Assembly: GCF_009362785.1 (NCBI RefSeq)
Contig: NZ_WHNQ01000001.1
Coordinates: 460,108-524,107 of the forward strand
Source: Paraburkholderia atlantica
GTDB lineage: Bacteria > Pseudomonadota > Gammaproteobacteria > Burkholderiales > Burkholderiaceae
Length of the DNA stretch: 64,000 nt
Direction: 5' to 3'
Shown here: positions 7,716 through 17,471 of the stretch, piece by piece
Position numbering within the stretch: position 1 is the stretch's first letter
How the letters are laid out: each line of letters begins with the position of its first letter
Translations under genes and position numbers: made by a program
Notes under the pieces: model-generated
What the model was told of the DNA's origin: nothing
Database searches by the model: none
What the model saw: the letters and a program-made list of their open reading frames with translations, nothing else

Positions 7716-9812
7716 ATGTCCGAATTCTCCGAAACGCCTGCGGGCACCGCGGCCGCGGCCGCACCCTCCGACGCCTCCCGCGCGGCGCCCGCGCCGCGTC
7801 CGCTGCGCGCGATCCAGCCGCTCCCCGATCAACTGATCAGCCAGATCGCCGCCGGCGAAGTGGTCGAGCGGCCGGCGTCGGTGGTCAAGGAGCTGCTCGA
7901 GAATGCGCTCGACGCGGGCGCGCAAACGCTGCGCATCCTGCTCGACGAAGGCGGAGTCAAACGCATCTCCATCACCGACGACGGCTGCGGCATCCCCGAG
8001 AACGAACTCGTGCTCGCACTGACGCGCCACGCGACCAGCAAGATCCGCTCGCTTGCCGAGCTCGAAGCGGTCGCGACGCTCGGATTCCGAGGTGAGGCGC
8101 TCGCGTCGATTGCGTCGGTCGCGCAGATGAGCATCACGAGCCGCACCGCCGACGTGCCGCACGCGGTGCGCATCGATGCGGAAACCGGCGTGCTGAGTCC
8201 CGCCGCCGGCACGCAAGGCACGACGATCGAAGTCCGCGAGCTGTACTTCAACACGCCCGCGCGCCGCAAATTCCTGAAAAGCGAACAGACCGAACTCGGC
8301 CACTGTCTCGAACAGATCCGCCGCGCCGCTCTCGCGCGGCCGGACGTCGCGATCTCGGTGCTGCACAACGGCAAGGCCGTCGAACACTGGAACGCGAGCG
8401 AGCCGCCCGCACGCGTCGCGAAGATTCTCGGCGATACGTTCGCGACCGCCCATCTGCCGCTCGACGAATCCGCTGGTCCGCTCGCGATCTACGGCTGCGC
8501 CGGTCTGCCGACCGCGAGCCGCGGCCGCGCCGATCAACAGTATTTCTTCGTCAACGGCCGCTTCGTGCGGGACAAGCTGCTCACGCACGCGGTACGCGCC
8601 GCGTATGAAGACGTGCTGCACGGTGAGCGTTATCCGTCGTACGTTCTGTTCCTCGATCTGCCGCCCGAGGGCGTCGACGTGAACGTGCATCCGTCGAAAA
8701 TCGAGGTGCGTTTCCGTGATTCGCGCTCGATCCACCAGTTCGTGTTCCATGCGGTGCAGCGCGCGCTCGCGCGGCACGCGGGCGCGTCGCCGGAAACGAC
8801 GGCGGGCGGGCATGCGGCGCATCTGGAGCCGTCGGCCGGTGGACCGGCTTCATTTGGTTCGACGCCGCTGGGTAGCACAAGCGGCGTAGGCGACGGCATT
8901 GGCGCGGGCGCCGGTGTTTCGAGTGGCGCGGGCTTCGACGCCGGAAGCCGTGGCAGCTTTGGCGGCGGCAGCGGCTTCAGCAGCTTCGGCGCCTCGCAGC
9001 CCGGCAACACGTGGATGCGCCAGGCGCGCATGACGCAAGGCACGCTGCCGGTCGCGCAACCGCTCGCCGGTTACGACGCGCTGTTCGGCCGCAAAGACCC
9101 GCTCGCGGGCCGGGTCGAAGGCGCGTCGCTGTTCGAAGCGCGCGACTCGGCGAGCGAAACGACGTCGCCGTACGACGCGGCATCGTTCGCGTCGCGTCCG
9201 GCTTCTCCCGCATTCGACGCCACCGACGACCAGCCGCTCGGCTTCGCGCTCGGCCAGATCCACGGCATCTACGTGCTGGCGCAGAACCGCCACGGGCTCG
9301 TGATCGTCGACATGCATGCCGCGCACGAGCGCATCCTGTACGAGCAGTTCAAGAACGCGCTCGCCGACCACGCGATCGCCGTGCAGCCGCTGCTGATTCC
9401 GCAGACGATGCAGGCCGATCCGGTCGAAATCGGCACGGTCGAGGAAGAGCGCGACACACTCGATGCGCTCGGCTTCGACCTCGCGGTGCTGTCACCGACC
9501 ACGCTCGCGATCCGCGCGGTCCCGGCGTTGCTGAAGGACGCCGACCTGCAAGCGCTCGCGCGTGCGGTGCTGTCCGACCTGCACGCGTTCGGCGGCTCGC
9601 GGGTGCTGACCGAGCGTCAGCACGAACTACTCGGCACGCTCGCGTGCCATCACGCGGTGCGCGCGAACCGGCGTCTGACGCTCGACGAAATGAACGCGCT
9701 GTTGCGCCAGATGGAAGCGACCGAGCGCGCCGACCAGTGCAACCACGGGCGTCCGACCTGGTATCAGCTGACGCTGGCCGATCTCGATCGGCTGTTCATG
9801 CGCGGCCAGTAA
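7716..9812 (+). CDS. mutL: DNA mismatch repair protein MutL with endonuclease motif
   Basis: MutL couples MutS mismatch recognition to strand incision. The 698-residue product has the GHKL ATPase domain (residues about 35-365) with ELLENALDAGA, DDGCGI (near 89) and GFRGEAL. A Gly/Ser-rich flexible linker follows (about 370-510), then a C-terminal dimerisation domain. The latter contains DMHA-x2-E-x4-E starting at residue 532, a Cys-His pair at 644 and C-x-HGRPT at 675. These are the metal-binding motifs of nicking MutL proteins, absent from E. coli MutL. The strand-cutting function therefore probably resides in MutL itself, without MutH. miaA follows 45 bp later, as in many proteobacteria. 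Confidence 0.97.
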   Translation: MSEFSETPAGTAAAAAPSDASRAAPAPRPLRAIQPLPDQLISQIAAGEVVERPASVVKELLENALDAGAQTLRILLDEGGVKRISITDDGCGIPENELVLALTRHATSKIRSLAELEAVATLGFRGEALASIASVAQMSITSRTADVPHAVRIDAETGVLSPAAGTQGTTIEVRELYFNTPARRKFLKSEQTELGHCLEQIRRAALARPDVAISVLHNGKAVEHWNASEPPARVAKILGDTFATAHLPLDESAGPLAIYGCAGLPTASRGRADQQYFFVNGRFVRDKLLTHAVRAAYEDVLHGERYPSYVLFLDLPPEGVDVNVHPSKIEVRFRDSRSIHQFVFHAVQRALARHAGASPETTAGGHAAHLEPSAGGPASFGSTPLGSTSGVGDGIGAGAGVSSGAGFDAGSRGSFGGGSGFSSFGASQPGNTWMRQARMTQGTLPVAQPLAGYDALFGRKDPLAGRVEGASLFEARDSASETTSPYDAASFASRPASPAFDATDDQPLGFALGQIHGIYVLAQNRHGLVIVDMHAAHERILYEQFKNALADHAIAVQPLLIPQTMQADPVEIGTVEEERDTLDALGFDLAVLSPTTLAIRAVPALLKDADLQALARAVLSDLHAFGGSRVLTERQHELLGTLACHHAVRANRRLTLDEMNALLRQMEATERADQCNHGRPTWYQLTLADLDRLFMRGQ

Positions 9813-9857
9813 CGCGCCGCGTTCGATCACACCGTTGCGCCGCGCGCCCGCTTTCCC

Positions 9858-10802
9858 ATGACGTCACGCCCTACCCTCATCCCGTGCCTGCTCGGCCCGA
9901 CCGCGTCCGGCAAGACTGCAGCGGCGCTCGCCCTCGCCGCGCGGCGGCCGGTCGAAATCATCAGCGTGGATTCGGCACTCGTCTATCGCGAGATGGACAT
10001 CGGCACCGCGAAACCGACCGCGGAAGAACGCGCGGTCGCGCCGCATCATCTGATCGATATCGTCGATCCGGCCGACTCGTACTCTGCCGCGCAGTTTCGC
10101 GCCGATACGCTGCGGCTCGTCGGTGAGATTCACGCGCGCGGGCGGCTGCCGCTGCTGGTCGGCGGCACGATGCTGTACTACAAGGCGCTCACGCAGGGGC
10201 TCAACGACCTGCCCGGAGCCAATGCCGAAGTACGCGCGACGCTCGACGCCGACGCCGCCCGTGACGGCTGGCCCGCGCTTCACGCGCGGCTCGCCGCGCT
10301 CGACCCGGTCACGGCCGCGCGCCTCGCGCCGAACGACTCGCAGCGCATCCAGCGCGCGCTGGAGGTGTTCATGCTGACCGGCCAGCCGATGTCGGCGCTG
10401 CTGGCCGCGCCTGCGCGCACCGACGACGCCGCGTCGGCATGGCGCTTCGTGCCGGTCGCGCTGGAGCCGTCCGAGCGTGGCGTGCTGCACGCGCGCATCG
10501 AGCAGCGCTTCGATGCGATGCTCTCGCACGGGTTCATCGATGAAGTGGTGAAGCTGCGCGCGCGCGGCGACCTGCTGCCCGAGATGTCGTCGATGCGCTG
10601 CGTCGGCTATCGGCAGGTGTGGGAATACCTCGATGGCGCGGTCGATTATCGGACCATGCGCGACAAGGGCATCTTCGCGACGCGGCAACTCTGCAAGCGG
10701 CAACTCACGTGGCTGCGCAGCATGCCGGAGAGACAGGTGGTGGATTGCTGCGATCCGCACGCGACGGCGCGGGTGGTGGAGTTGATCGAGACGCTGGTTT
10801 GA
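9858..10802 (+). CDS. miaA: tRNA dimethylallyltransferase MiaA
   Basis: MiaA transfers a dimethylallyl group to N6 of A37 in tRNAs that read codons beginning with U. The 314-residue protein has the P-loop GPTASGKT at residues 13-20, the [16 protein letters not shown] catalytic segment near residue 38, [10 protein letters not shown], and the tRNA-contacting QRIQRALEV and YRQVWEYL patterns. Length is typical (about 310-320). It follows mutL closely (45 bp) and is probably cotranscribed with it. A purM gene converges from the right. Confidence 0.97.
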   Translation: MTSRPTLIPCLLGPTASGKTAAALALAARRPVEIISVDSALVYREMDIGTAKPTAEERAVAPHHLIDIVDPADSYSAAQFRADTLRLVGEIHARGRLPLLVGGTMLYYKALTQGLNDLPGANAEVRATLDADAARDGWPALHARLAALDPVTAARLAPNDSQRIQRALEVFMLTGQPMSALLAAPARTDDAASAWRFVPVALEPSERGVLHARIEQRFDAMLSHGFIDEVVKLRARGDLLPEMSSMRCVGYRQVWEYLDGAVDYRTMRDKGIFATRQLCKRQLTWLRSMPERQVVDCCDPHATARVVELIETLV

Positions 10803-10929
10803 GGCGACGATCAGCGTGAGGGAAGCGGAGGGATGTAAAGCGGGGATTTGAAGTGGAAGTTGTGAAGCAAAGGATTCGAAGCCCGCGCGGCGCGCCGTTG
10901 CGGCACGCCACGCGAACCCGCGTCAATCG

Positions 10930-11997
10930 TTAGACCACGACCGTCTGCGCTTCACCTGCCGCGCTTTCACGGACCGTGCCGATCTTCCAGACCTGCTCGC
11001 CCGCCGCGGACAGCAGACCGATCGCCGCTTGGGCATCCGCCGCCGACACGATCACCGCCATCCCGATACCGCAGTTGAATACGCGGTGCATTTCCGCATC
11101 GGCGACACCGCCGTGCTTCTGCAGCCACGAGAACAGCGGCGGCAGCGGCCACGCGCGATGATCGAGCTCGGCCGTCAGACCCTCGCGCAGCACGCGCGGA
11201 ATGTTCTCGACCAAGCCGCCGCCCGTGATGTGCGCCATGCCCTTCACCTCGAGCTGCTGCATCAGCGCGAGCAGCGGCTTCACGTAGATGCGCGTCGGCG
11301 CCATCAGCGCGTCGGCGAGCGAGCGGCCGTCGAAGTCCGCGTTCAGATCGGGATTGGCGCGCTCGATGATCTTGCGCACCAGCGAAAAGCCGTTCGAATG
11401 GATGCCGCTCGACGCGAGCCCGAGCACCACGTCGCCCGGGGCGATCTTGCTGCCGTCGATGATCTTGCTCTTTTCGACCGCGCCGACCGCGAAACCAGCC
11501 AGATCGTATTCGCCGTCCGGATACATGCCCGGCATCTCCGCGGTTTCGCCGCCGATCAACGCGCAGCCCGACAGCTCGCAGCCCTGCGCAATGCCCTTCA
11601 CGACGGTCGCCGCCGTGCCGACATCGAGCTTGCCGCACGCGAAATAGTCGAGGAAGAACAGCGGCTCGGCGCCTTGCACGAGGATGTCGTTGACGCTCAT
11701 CGCGACCAGATCCTGGCCTACCGTGTCGTGCTTGTTCAGCTGGAACGCGAGACGCAGCTTGGTGCCGACGCCGTCGGTGCCGGACACGAGCACCGGTTCC
11801 TTGTACTTCTTCGGCACTTCGAACAGCGCGCCGAATCCACCGATGCCGCCCAGCACGCCGTCGCGCAGGGTCTTCTTGGCAAAGGGCTTGATGGCGTCGA
11901 CGAGGGCGTCGCCCGCATCGATGTCCACGCCGGCGTCGCGATACGACAAACCTTGGGCCGAATCGGTTGAAGGCTGGGCGGATTTCGGTTGATTCAT
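10930..11997 (-). CDS. purM: Phosphoribosylformylglycinamidine cyclo-ligase
   Basis: PurM (AIR synthetase) closes the imidazole ring in step five of purine synthesis using ATP. The 355-residue protein shows [54 protein letters not shown] and [13 protein letters not shown], in family order. Length is normal (about 345-355). It is transcribed leftward, away from hda, with 276 bp between the two starts. A palindrome in that gap (12017-12035) may belong to its control region. Confidence 0.98.
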   Translation of the reverse strand: MNQPKSAQPSTDSAQGLSYRDAGVDIDAGDALVDAIKPFAKKTLRDGVLGGIGGFGALFEVPKKYKEPVLVSGTDGVGTKLRLAFQLNKHDTVGQDLVAMSVNDILVQGAEPLFFLDYFACGKLDVGTAATVVKGIAQGCELSGCALIGGETAEMPGMYPDGEYDLAGFAVGAVEKSKIIDGSKIAPGDVVLGLASSGIHSNGFSLVRKIIERANPDLNADFDGRSLADALMAPTRIYVKPLLALMQQLEVKGMAHITGGGLVENIPRVLREGLTAELDHRAWPLPPLFSWLQKHGGVADAEMHRVFNCGIGMAVIVSAADAQAAIGLLSAAGEQVWKIGTVRESAAGEAQTVVV

Positions 11998-12016
11998 GGG
12001 GAAAAGCTCGAAGGTC

Positions 12017-12035
12017 GGTAAAATGCGATTTTACC
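12017..12035. repeat. Palindrome in the purM-hda divergent region
   Basis: GGTAAAAT (12017-12024) and ATTTTACC (12028-12035) form a perfect inverted repeat around GCG, 20 bp upstream of the purM start. TAAAAT on either strand could act as a -10 element. I do not recognise a known regulator for this sequence. Confidence 0.5.
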
Positions 12036-12273
12036 CGATGCTGGCCGCCTGGCTGGAATTCGCGCGTTCCGACGAAATCCTGGAAACGACTTTGCCACAC
12101 GACACCCCGATTCCAGCGCTGCCGCCCCGCGCAATTCCGTCCGCCGCGCTTCGCGACGCTCGGCCTCACGACCCGGCGAGCACGCTTCACGACAACTAAG
12201 CGCCTGGCAACGTTCCAGGCCCCGAGGTCCGGGCCACTCGCGGCTCGAGCCTCATTTTCGGCATTAACCTACT

Positions 12274-13026
12274 GTGCTTCGTCAACTGACGCTCGATCTC
12301 GGCACCCCGCCGCCATCGACATTCGACAATTTCTTCGCCGGCGCGAACGCCGAGCTGGTCACGCGTCTGCGTGAGCTCGACGACGCGCTCGCCTCCGGAC
12401 CGGTCGCCGATCGCACCTTCTACATCTGGGGCGAAGCGGGCAGCGGCCGCACGCACCTGCTGCAGGCGCTCGTGCACGAAGCGCCGCCGGGACATGCGCG
12501 CTTCGCCGGTCCGCAAAGCAGCCTCGCCGCCTTCAGCTTCGATCCGCGCGTCGCGCTCTACGCGATCGACGACTGCGACGCGCTGTCGGCCGCACAGCAG
12601 ATCGCCGTGTTCAACCTGTTCAACGAAGTGCGCGCGCATCCGACCAGCGCGCTCGTCGCCGCGGGCAACGCGGCGCCGATCGGCATGACGGTGCGCGAGG
12701 ATTTGCGCACGCGGCTCGGCTGGGGTCTCGTGTTTCACCTCGCGCCGCTGCCCGACGACGCGAAGGCCGCGGTACTGAAACGCGCGGCGCGCGAGCGCGG
12801 CATCATGCTCGCCGACGACGTGCCGGCCTACCTGCTCACGCACTTTCGCCGCGACATGCCGAGCCTGATGGCGCTGCTCGACGCGCTCGACCGCTTCTCG
12901 CTCGAACAGAAACGCGCGGTCACGCTGCCGCTGTTGCGCACGATGCTCGCGTCGCCCGACCCCGCCACCACGCCGGGTTCACACGCCGCTCTTCCGGCTT
13001 CAAGTAAAATAGGCCCCCATGGCTAA
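12274..13026 (+). CDS. hda: DnaA regulatory inactivator Hda
   Basis: Hda is a DnaA-like AAA+ protein that, bound to the loaded beta clamp, stimulates ATP hydrolysis by DnaA to prevent re-initiation. The 250-residue protein starts with QLTLDLG at residues 4-10, matching the clamp-binding motif at the same place in E. coli Hda. Walker A GEAGSGRT is near residue 53, and an ALYAIDDCD Walker B-like segment follows. It lacks the DnaA HTH domain. The start is GTG 12274; a later start would remove the clamp motif. It overlaps the next gene by 8 bp. Confidence 0.92.
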   Translation: MLRQLTLDLGTPPPSTFDNFFAGANAELVTRLRELDDALASGPVADRTFYIWGEAGSGRTHLLQALVHEAPPGHARFAGPQSSLAAFSFDPRVALYAIDDCDALSAAQQIAVFNLFNEVRAHPTSALVAAGNAAPIGMTVREDLRTRLGWGLVFHLAPLPDDAKAAVLKRAARERGIMLADDVPAYLLTHFRRDMPSLMALLDALDRFSLEQKRAVTLPLLRTMLASPDPATTPGSHAALPASSKIGPHG

Positions 13027-13705
13027 TCTCGCACTCTTCGATCTCGACCACACGCTCATTCCCACCGACAGCGACCACGAATGGGGCCGCTTCATGGTGA
13101 AAAAAGGTATGGTCGACGCCGAAAATTTCGCCCGTGAAAACGACCGCTTCTACGCCGACTACAAGACCGGCAAGCTCGACATTCACGCTTATCTGATCGC
13201 CATGCTGACGCCGCTCGCGAAGTACACGCGCGCGCAGCTCGCCGACTTTCACGCGCAGTACATGCACGAAGTCATCACGCCGGCCATTCAGCCGGTGGCG
13301 ATCGAGCTCGTGAAACAGCATCGCGAAGCGGGCGACCTGTGCTGCGTCGTCACGGCGACCAACGAATTCATCACGCGTCCCATCGCCCAGGCGTTCGGCG
13401 TCGATACGCTGATCGCGTGCGAGGCGGAGACCGTCGGCGGCGATCCGCACGGCGCGTACACCGGCCGCCCGACCGGTACGCCGAGCTACAAGGAAGGCAA
13501 GATCGTGCGCACCGAAATGTGGCTCGCGTCGCTCGGCAAGACGTGGAGCGACTTCGAGCACAGCTATTTCTATAGCGACTCGCACAACGACATCCCGCTG
13601 CTCGAAAAAGTCACCGATCCCATCGCGACCAATCCGGACGACACGTTGCGCGCCCATGCGCAGGCCAAAGGCTGGCGCATCCTCGAACTCTTCCAACCCT
13701 CGTGA
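13019..13705 (+). CDS. HAD-IB family phosphatase (SerB-like)
   Basis: This 228-residue cytosolic hydrolase belongs to HAD subfamily IB. Motif I is FDLDHTLIPTD (nucleophile Asp8, acid/base Asp10), motif II is the VVTATNEF threonine, and motif III/IV is KEGK plus YSDSHNDIPLL. A helical cap lies between motifs I and II, as in phosphoserine phosphatases. Close relatives are annotated as SerB-like or histidinol-phosphate phosphatases, and the substrate cannot be decided here. It overlaps hda by 8 bp and pcnB by 4 bp (GTGA), so the three genes are translationally coupled. Confidence 0.9.
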   Translation: MANLALFDLDHTLIPTDSDHEWGRFMVKKGMVDAENFARENDRFYADYKTGKLDIHAYLIAMLTPLAKYTRAQLADFHAQYMHEVITPAIQPVAIELVKQHREAGDLCCVVTATNEFITRPIAQAFGVDTLIACEAETVGGDPHGAYTGRPTGTPSYKEGKIVRTEMWLASLGKTWSDFEHSYFYSDSHNDIPLLEKVTDPIATNPDDTLRAHAQAKGWRILELFQPS

Positions 13706-15297
13706 TCAAGAAACTCATCCGCAAGCTCTTCGGCCAGGACGCGGCGAGCGCTGACGACACGCTCTCCGCCGCCAGCGTCGACGGCAACGCCAATGACAAG
13801 CCGCCGGCGCGCGGCAAGTCCGCTTCCGGCACGGCCGCGCGGCCGCGTCGCAAATCCACCGCCGCTGCCGCCGCACAAGCGCCGCGCGAACCGGACGTAC
13901 CCGTCATCATTCCGCACGACGTGCATGGCATCGACCCCACGCTGATCTCGCGCAATGCGATCCGCGTGACCGAGGGCTTGCAACAGGCGGGCTTTCGCGC
14001 GTTCATCGTCGGCGGAGCGGTGCGCGACCTGCTGCTCGGCGTGAAGCCGAAAGACTTCGACGTCGCGACCGACGCGACGCCCGAACAGGTGCAGAAGCTG
14101 TTCCGCCGCGCGCGCATCATCGGCCGGCGCTTCCAGATCGTGCACGTGCAGTTCGGCCAGGAAATCATCGAGACCTCGACGTTCCGCGCGCTGGTCGATC
14201 CGCCCGCGGCCGACGCGGCGCCGCCGAAGCGTCTTAAGCGCGACGAGCTCGACCGCCGCACCCACGCAGTGGACGCGAGCGGCCGCGTGCTGCGCGACAA
14301 CGTGTGGGGCGAACAGCACGAGGACGCCACCCGCCGCGACTTCACGATCAACGCGATGTACTACGATCCGGCCACGCAAACCGTGCTGGATTACCACAAC
14401 GGCATGGCCGACATGCGCACGCGCCTGTTGCGCATGATCGGCGACCCGGCCACGCGCTATCGCGAGGACCCGGTGCGCATGCTGCGCGTTGTGCGCTTCG
14501 CTGCCAAGCTCGACTTCGACATCGACGACGCCACGCGCGCGCCGATCGAGAAGATGGCCGATCTGATCAACAACGTGCCCGCCGCGCGTCTGTTCGACGA
14601 AATGCTGAAGCTGATGCTGTCGGGTCACGCGCTCGCGTGCCTGAAGCGGCTGCGCCAGGAAGGCCTGCATCACGGGCTGCTGCCGCTGCTCGACGTGGTG
14701 CTCGAACAGCCGACCGGCGAAAAATTCATTTCTCTGGCACTCTCTAATACAGATGCACGCGTGCTGGCCGGCAAGCCGGTGTCGCCGGGCTTCCTGTTCG
14801 CGACACTGTTGTGGCACGACGTGCAGCAGCGCTGGCAGAAGTTCGAGGCCGAAGGCGAGTATCCGGTGCCCGCGCTGCATCGCGCGATGGACGAAGTGCT
14901 CGACATGCAGACCGAAAAGCTCGCGATCCACAAGCGCTTCTCGGCCGACATGCGCGAGATCTGGGGTCTGCAGCTGCGCCTCGAAAAGCGCTCGGGCCGC
15001 AGCGCGCTGAAGCTGCTGGAACACCAAAGATTTAGAGCGGGGTATGATTTCCTCCTGTTGCGCTGCGCATCGGGCGAACTCGACGAGTCGGTTGGTGCGT
15101 GGTGGACGGAGTTCATCGAAGGAGACTCCGCCGCGCGCGAGGCATTGCTCACGCAAGGCGGGAAGGACCGGAGCCCCAGAAAACGACGGCGGCGCGGTGG
15201 CGCCAGAAACCGCAAATCGGGTGACGGGGTGGAGGGCGGCTCGTCCGCCGAACGCACGGACAACGACGCAGGCCGCGAAGGCTCGCACGAAGACTGA
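13702..15297 (+). CDS. pcnB: Polynucleotide adenylyltransferase PcnB (poly(A) polymerase I)
   Basis: PcnB adds 3' poly(A) tails that mark RNAs for decay. The 531-residue protein has a basic, Ala-rich N-terminal extension to about residue 60, then the class II nucleotidyltransferase core with FIVGGAVRDLLLG, the catalytic DFDVAT, RRDFTINAMYYD and REDPVRMLRVVRFAAKL. The C-terminal tail is strongly basic (RKRRRRGGARNRKSG), as in E. coli PAP I. Those features favour PcnB over a CCA-adding enzyme. GTG start at 13702 overlaps the previous stop codon. folK follows after 51 bp. Confidence 0.95.
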   Translation: MIKKLIRKLFGQDAASADDTLSAASVDGNANDKPPARGKSASGTAARPRRKSTAAAAAQAPREPDVPVIIPHDVHGIDPTLISRNAIRVTEGLQQAGFRAFIVGGAVRDLLLGVKPKDFDVATDATPEQVQKLFRRARIIGRRFQIVHVQFGQEIIETSTFRALVDPPAADAAPPKRLKRDELDRRTHAVDASGRVLRDNVWGEQHEDATRRDFTINAMYYDPATQTVLDYHNGMADMRTRLLRMIGDPATRYREDPVRMLRVVRFAAKLDFDIDDATRAPIEKMADLINNVPAARLFDEMLKLMLSGHALACLKRLRQEGLHHGLLPLLDVVLEQPTGEKFISLALSNTDARVLAGKPVSPGFLFATLLWHDVQQRWQKFEAEGEYPVPALHRAMDEVLDMQTEKLAIHKRFSADMREIWGLQLRLEKRSGRSALKLLEHQRFRAGYDFLLLRCASGELDESVGAWWTEFIEGDSAAREALLTQGGKDRSPRKRRRRGGARNRKSGDGVEGGSSAERTDNDAGREGSHED

Positions 15298-15348
15298 CGC
15301 GGCGTTCGCGGAAGAGCCGTCGAAACGATAGTTGCAGGAAGTTATGCC

Positions 15349-15891
15349 ATGACGGTTGCTTATCTTGGCCTCGGCGCGAATCTCGGGGACGCGCGCCAGA
15401 CCCTGAAAGACGCGGTGGTGTGCCTCGCACAACAGCACACCATCACCGTGCTCGCCAAATCGAGCCTATATCGCACTGCCCCGATCGACGCGGGCGGCGA
15501 CGACTATTTCAATTGCGTCGTGAAGCTGGAAACGACGCTCCCCGTGCGGCATCTGCTCGCGCTGTGTCACAAGATCGAGCATCAGTTCGGCCGTGAACGG
15601 CCGTTCCGCAATGCGCCGCGCACGCTCGATCTCGACATCCTGCTGTACGGCGATCAATCGATCGACGAAGCCGATCTGATCGTGCCGCATCCACGCCTCG
15701 TCGAGCGCGCGTTTGCGCTGGTGCCGCTAGTCGAGATCGACGCGGCAATCGTGATTCCGCAACATGGCCGGGCCGCCGCGCTGCTCGACAGCGTCAGCGA
15801 TCAGCGCATCGAGAAGGTGAAGGGGCCCTGCCAGTGTCCGATGCTCAATGCACTCGCCGGTAATTCCGCCGAGAAAGGCCGTTGCGAATGA
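15349..15891 (+). CDS. folK: 6-hydroxymethyl-7,8-dihydropterin pyrophosphokinase FolK
   Basis: FolK (HPPK) transfers pyrophosphate from ATP to 6-hydroxymethyl-dihydropterin in folate synthesis. The 180-residue protein has YLGLGANLGD at the N-terminus, SSLYRTAPI, NCVVKLET and the signature RPFRNAPRTLDLDILLYG, followed by VPHPRLVERAFAL. Length is typical, with a 20-residue C-terminal extension. Its stop overlaps the start of the kinase gene by four bases (ATGA). Confidence 0.97.
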   Translation: MTVAYLGLGANLGDARQTLKDAVVCLAQQHTITVLAKSSLYRTAPIDAGGDDYFNCVVKLETTLPVRHLLALCHKIEHQFGRERPFRNAPRTLDLDILLYGDQSIDEADLIVPHPRLVERAFALVPLVEIDAAIVIPQHGRAAALLDSVSDQRIEKVKGPCQCPMLNALAGNSAEKGRCE

Positions 15892-16568
15892 GTTCGCCGC
15901 CGCTCACGGTCACCGCGCCGCAGCTGCGCCCGCCGTTCGGCTATATCGCGATCGAGGGGCCGATCGGCGTCGGTAAAACCTCACTCGCGCGGCGCCTCGC
16001 GCAACGCTGGTCGATGCACGAACTGTTCGAGCGCTCGCAAGACAATCCGTTTCTTGAACGCTTCTATCGCGACACCGCGCGCTACGCACTGCCGGTGCAG
16101 CTGCACTTCGCGCTGCAACGCGCGCAGCAGGCGCAGGAAGTGAGCGCCGCGCAGGCGAGCGGCACGCCGCTGATTGCCGACTTCATCACGCAGCGAAACG
16201 ACATCTTCGCGCGTCTGACCTTGCAGGAAGACGAGTGGCAGCTGTACCGCGCGCTTGCCGCGCGGCTCGACGTCAGTGCACCGGAGCCGGACTTCGTCGT
16301 CTATCTGCAGGCGAGCCCCGAGGTGCTGTTCGCGCGCATCCAGAAGCGCGCGGTGCCGATGGAGCTACAGATTTCCGATGCGTATCTGCGCGCGCTGTGC
16401 GACGCGTACAACGACTTCTTCTACCACTACGACCGCACGCCCGTGCTGACGGTCAACGCCGAACACCTGAATCCGCTCGACTCCGACGCGGACCTTGCGC
16501 TGCTCGCCGAACGCATCGAGACGATGCGCGGACGCAAGGAATTCTTTGTCAAAGCCACGTCGCTGTAA
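15888..16568 (+). CDS. Deoxynucleoside kinase family protein
   Basis: This 226-residue enzyme likely phosphorylates deoxynucleosides (deoxyadenosine/deoxyguanosine kinase type) in nucleotide salvage. It shows the P-loop IEGPIGVGKTSLARRLA near the N-terminus, QDNPFLERFYRD, the aromatic substrate region FALQRAQQAQ, DFITQRNDIFA and a DFVVYLQASPEVLFARIQKR lid segment. The ATG at 15888 overlaps folK by ATGA and has GAGAAAGG upstream, so it is chosen over TTG 15882. Substrate preference cannot be told from sequence. The folK-dNK-panB order is common in Burkholderiaceae. Confidence 0.9.
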   Translation: MSSPPLTVTAPQLRPPFGYIAIEGPIGVGKTSLARRLAQRWSMHELFERSQDNPFLERFYRDTARYALPVQLHFALQRAQQAQEVSAAQASGTPLIADFITQRNDIFARLTLQEDEWQLYRALAARLDVSAPEPDFVVYLQASPEVLFARIQKRAVPMELQISDAYLRALCDAYNDFFYHYDRTPVLTVNAEHLNPLDSDADLALLAERIETMRGRKEFFVKATSL

Positions 16569-16605
16569 GCGGCGCGGCTAGTTCATTTCTCTCACTGGAT
16601 TGACC

Positions 16606-17421
16606 ATGACTTATTTGCAGGAAGCGAGCCGGAGCGCGATCACCGTGCCGAAACTGCAGGCAATGCGCGACGCCGGCGAAAAGATCGCGATGCTCACCTG
16701 CTACGACGCGAGCTTCGCCGCGCTGCTCGATCGCGCGGGCGTCGACGTGCTGCTGATCGGCGACTCGCTCGGCAACGTGCTGCAAGGCCAGGCGACCACG
16801 CTGCCGGTGACGCTTGCGGACATCGCGTATCACACGGCGAGCGTCGCGCGTGCTCGGCCGTCGGCGTTGATCATGGCTGACCTGCCGTTCGGCACCTACG
16901 GCACGCGGGAAGATGCGTTCAGGAGTTCGGTCGAACTGATGCGCGCGGGCGCGCAGATGGTCAAGCTCGAAGGCGGCGAATGGCTCGCGGACACGGTGCG
17001 GTTTCTGGTCGAACGCTCGATTCCAGTATGCGCGCACGTGGGTCTGACGCCGCAGTCGGTACATGCATTCGGCGGCTTCAAGGTGCAGGGCAAGACCGAA
17101 GCGGGCGCGAGCCAGCTGCTGCGAGATTCGCTCGCGATGCAGGCCGCCGGCGCGCAATCATTGTTGATGGAAGCGATCCCCGCTCAACTCGCGGGCGAGG
17201 TCACGAGGCAACTGCGCATTCCGACGATCGGCATCGGCGCGGGCCTCGACTGCTCGGGTCAGGTGCTCGTGCTGCACGACATGCTCGGGATTTTCCCCGG
17301 CAAGCGGCCGCGCTTCGTGAAAGATTTCATGCAGGGGCAGCCGAACATTCAGGCGGCCGTCGAGGCCTATGTGCGGGCGGTGAAAGACGGCACGTTTCCG
17401 GGCGCCGAGCACACGTTCTGA
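16606..17421 (+). CDS. panB: 3-methyl-2-oxobutanoate hydroxymethyltransferase PanB
   Basis: PanB makes ketopantoate from 2-oxoisovalerate and methylene-THF, the first committed step of pantothenate synthesis. The 271-residue protein has [63 protein letters not shown] and [21 protein letters not shown], all family signatures. ATG 16606 is preferred over the TTG two codons upstream. The enzyme needs folate, which matches the nearby folK. A GC-rich hairpin follows the stop. Confidence 0.97.
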   Translation: MTYLQEASRSAITVPKLQAMRDAGEKIAMLTCYDASFAALLDRAGVDVLLIGDSLGNVLQGQATTLPVTLADIAYHTASVARARPSALIMADLPFGTYGTREDAFRSSVELMRAGAQMVKLEGGEWLADTVRFLVERSIPVCAHVGLTPQSVHAFGGFKVQGKTEAGASQLLRDSLAMQAAGAQSLLMEAIPAQLAGEVTRQLRIPTIGIGAGLDCSGQVLVLHDMLGIFPGKRPRFVKDFMQGQPNIQAAVEAYVRAVKDGTFPGAEHTF

Positions 17422-17430
17422 TGCTTGTTG

Positions 17431-17453
17431 GCCGCGCGGGCGCGCGGCATTTT
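17431..17453. terminator. Candidate terminator between convergent panB and pabBC
   Basis: GCCGCGCG (17431-17438) pairs with CGCGCGGC (17441-17448), followed by ATTTT on the + strand. It lies in the 50-bp gap between two converging genes. The T-run is short, so strength is uncertain. Confidence 0.5.
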
Positions 17454-17471
17454 CCGGTTTCTGTCAGCGCT

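Noticed and set aside
11996..12199. 67-codon frame between purM and hda
   Set aside because: It overlaps the purM control region, has no ribosome binding site and no recognised pattern.
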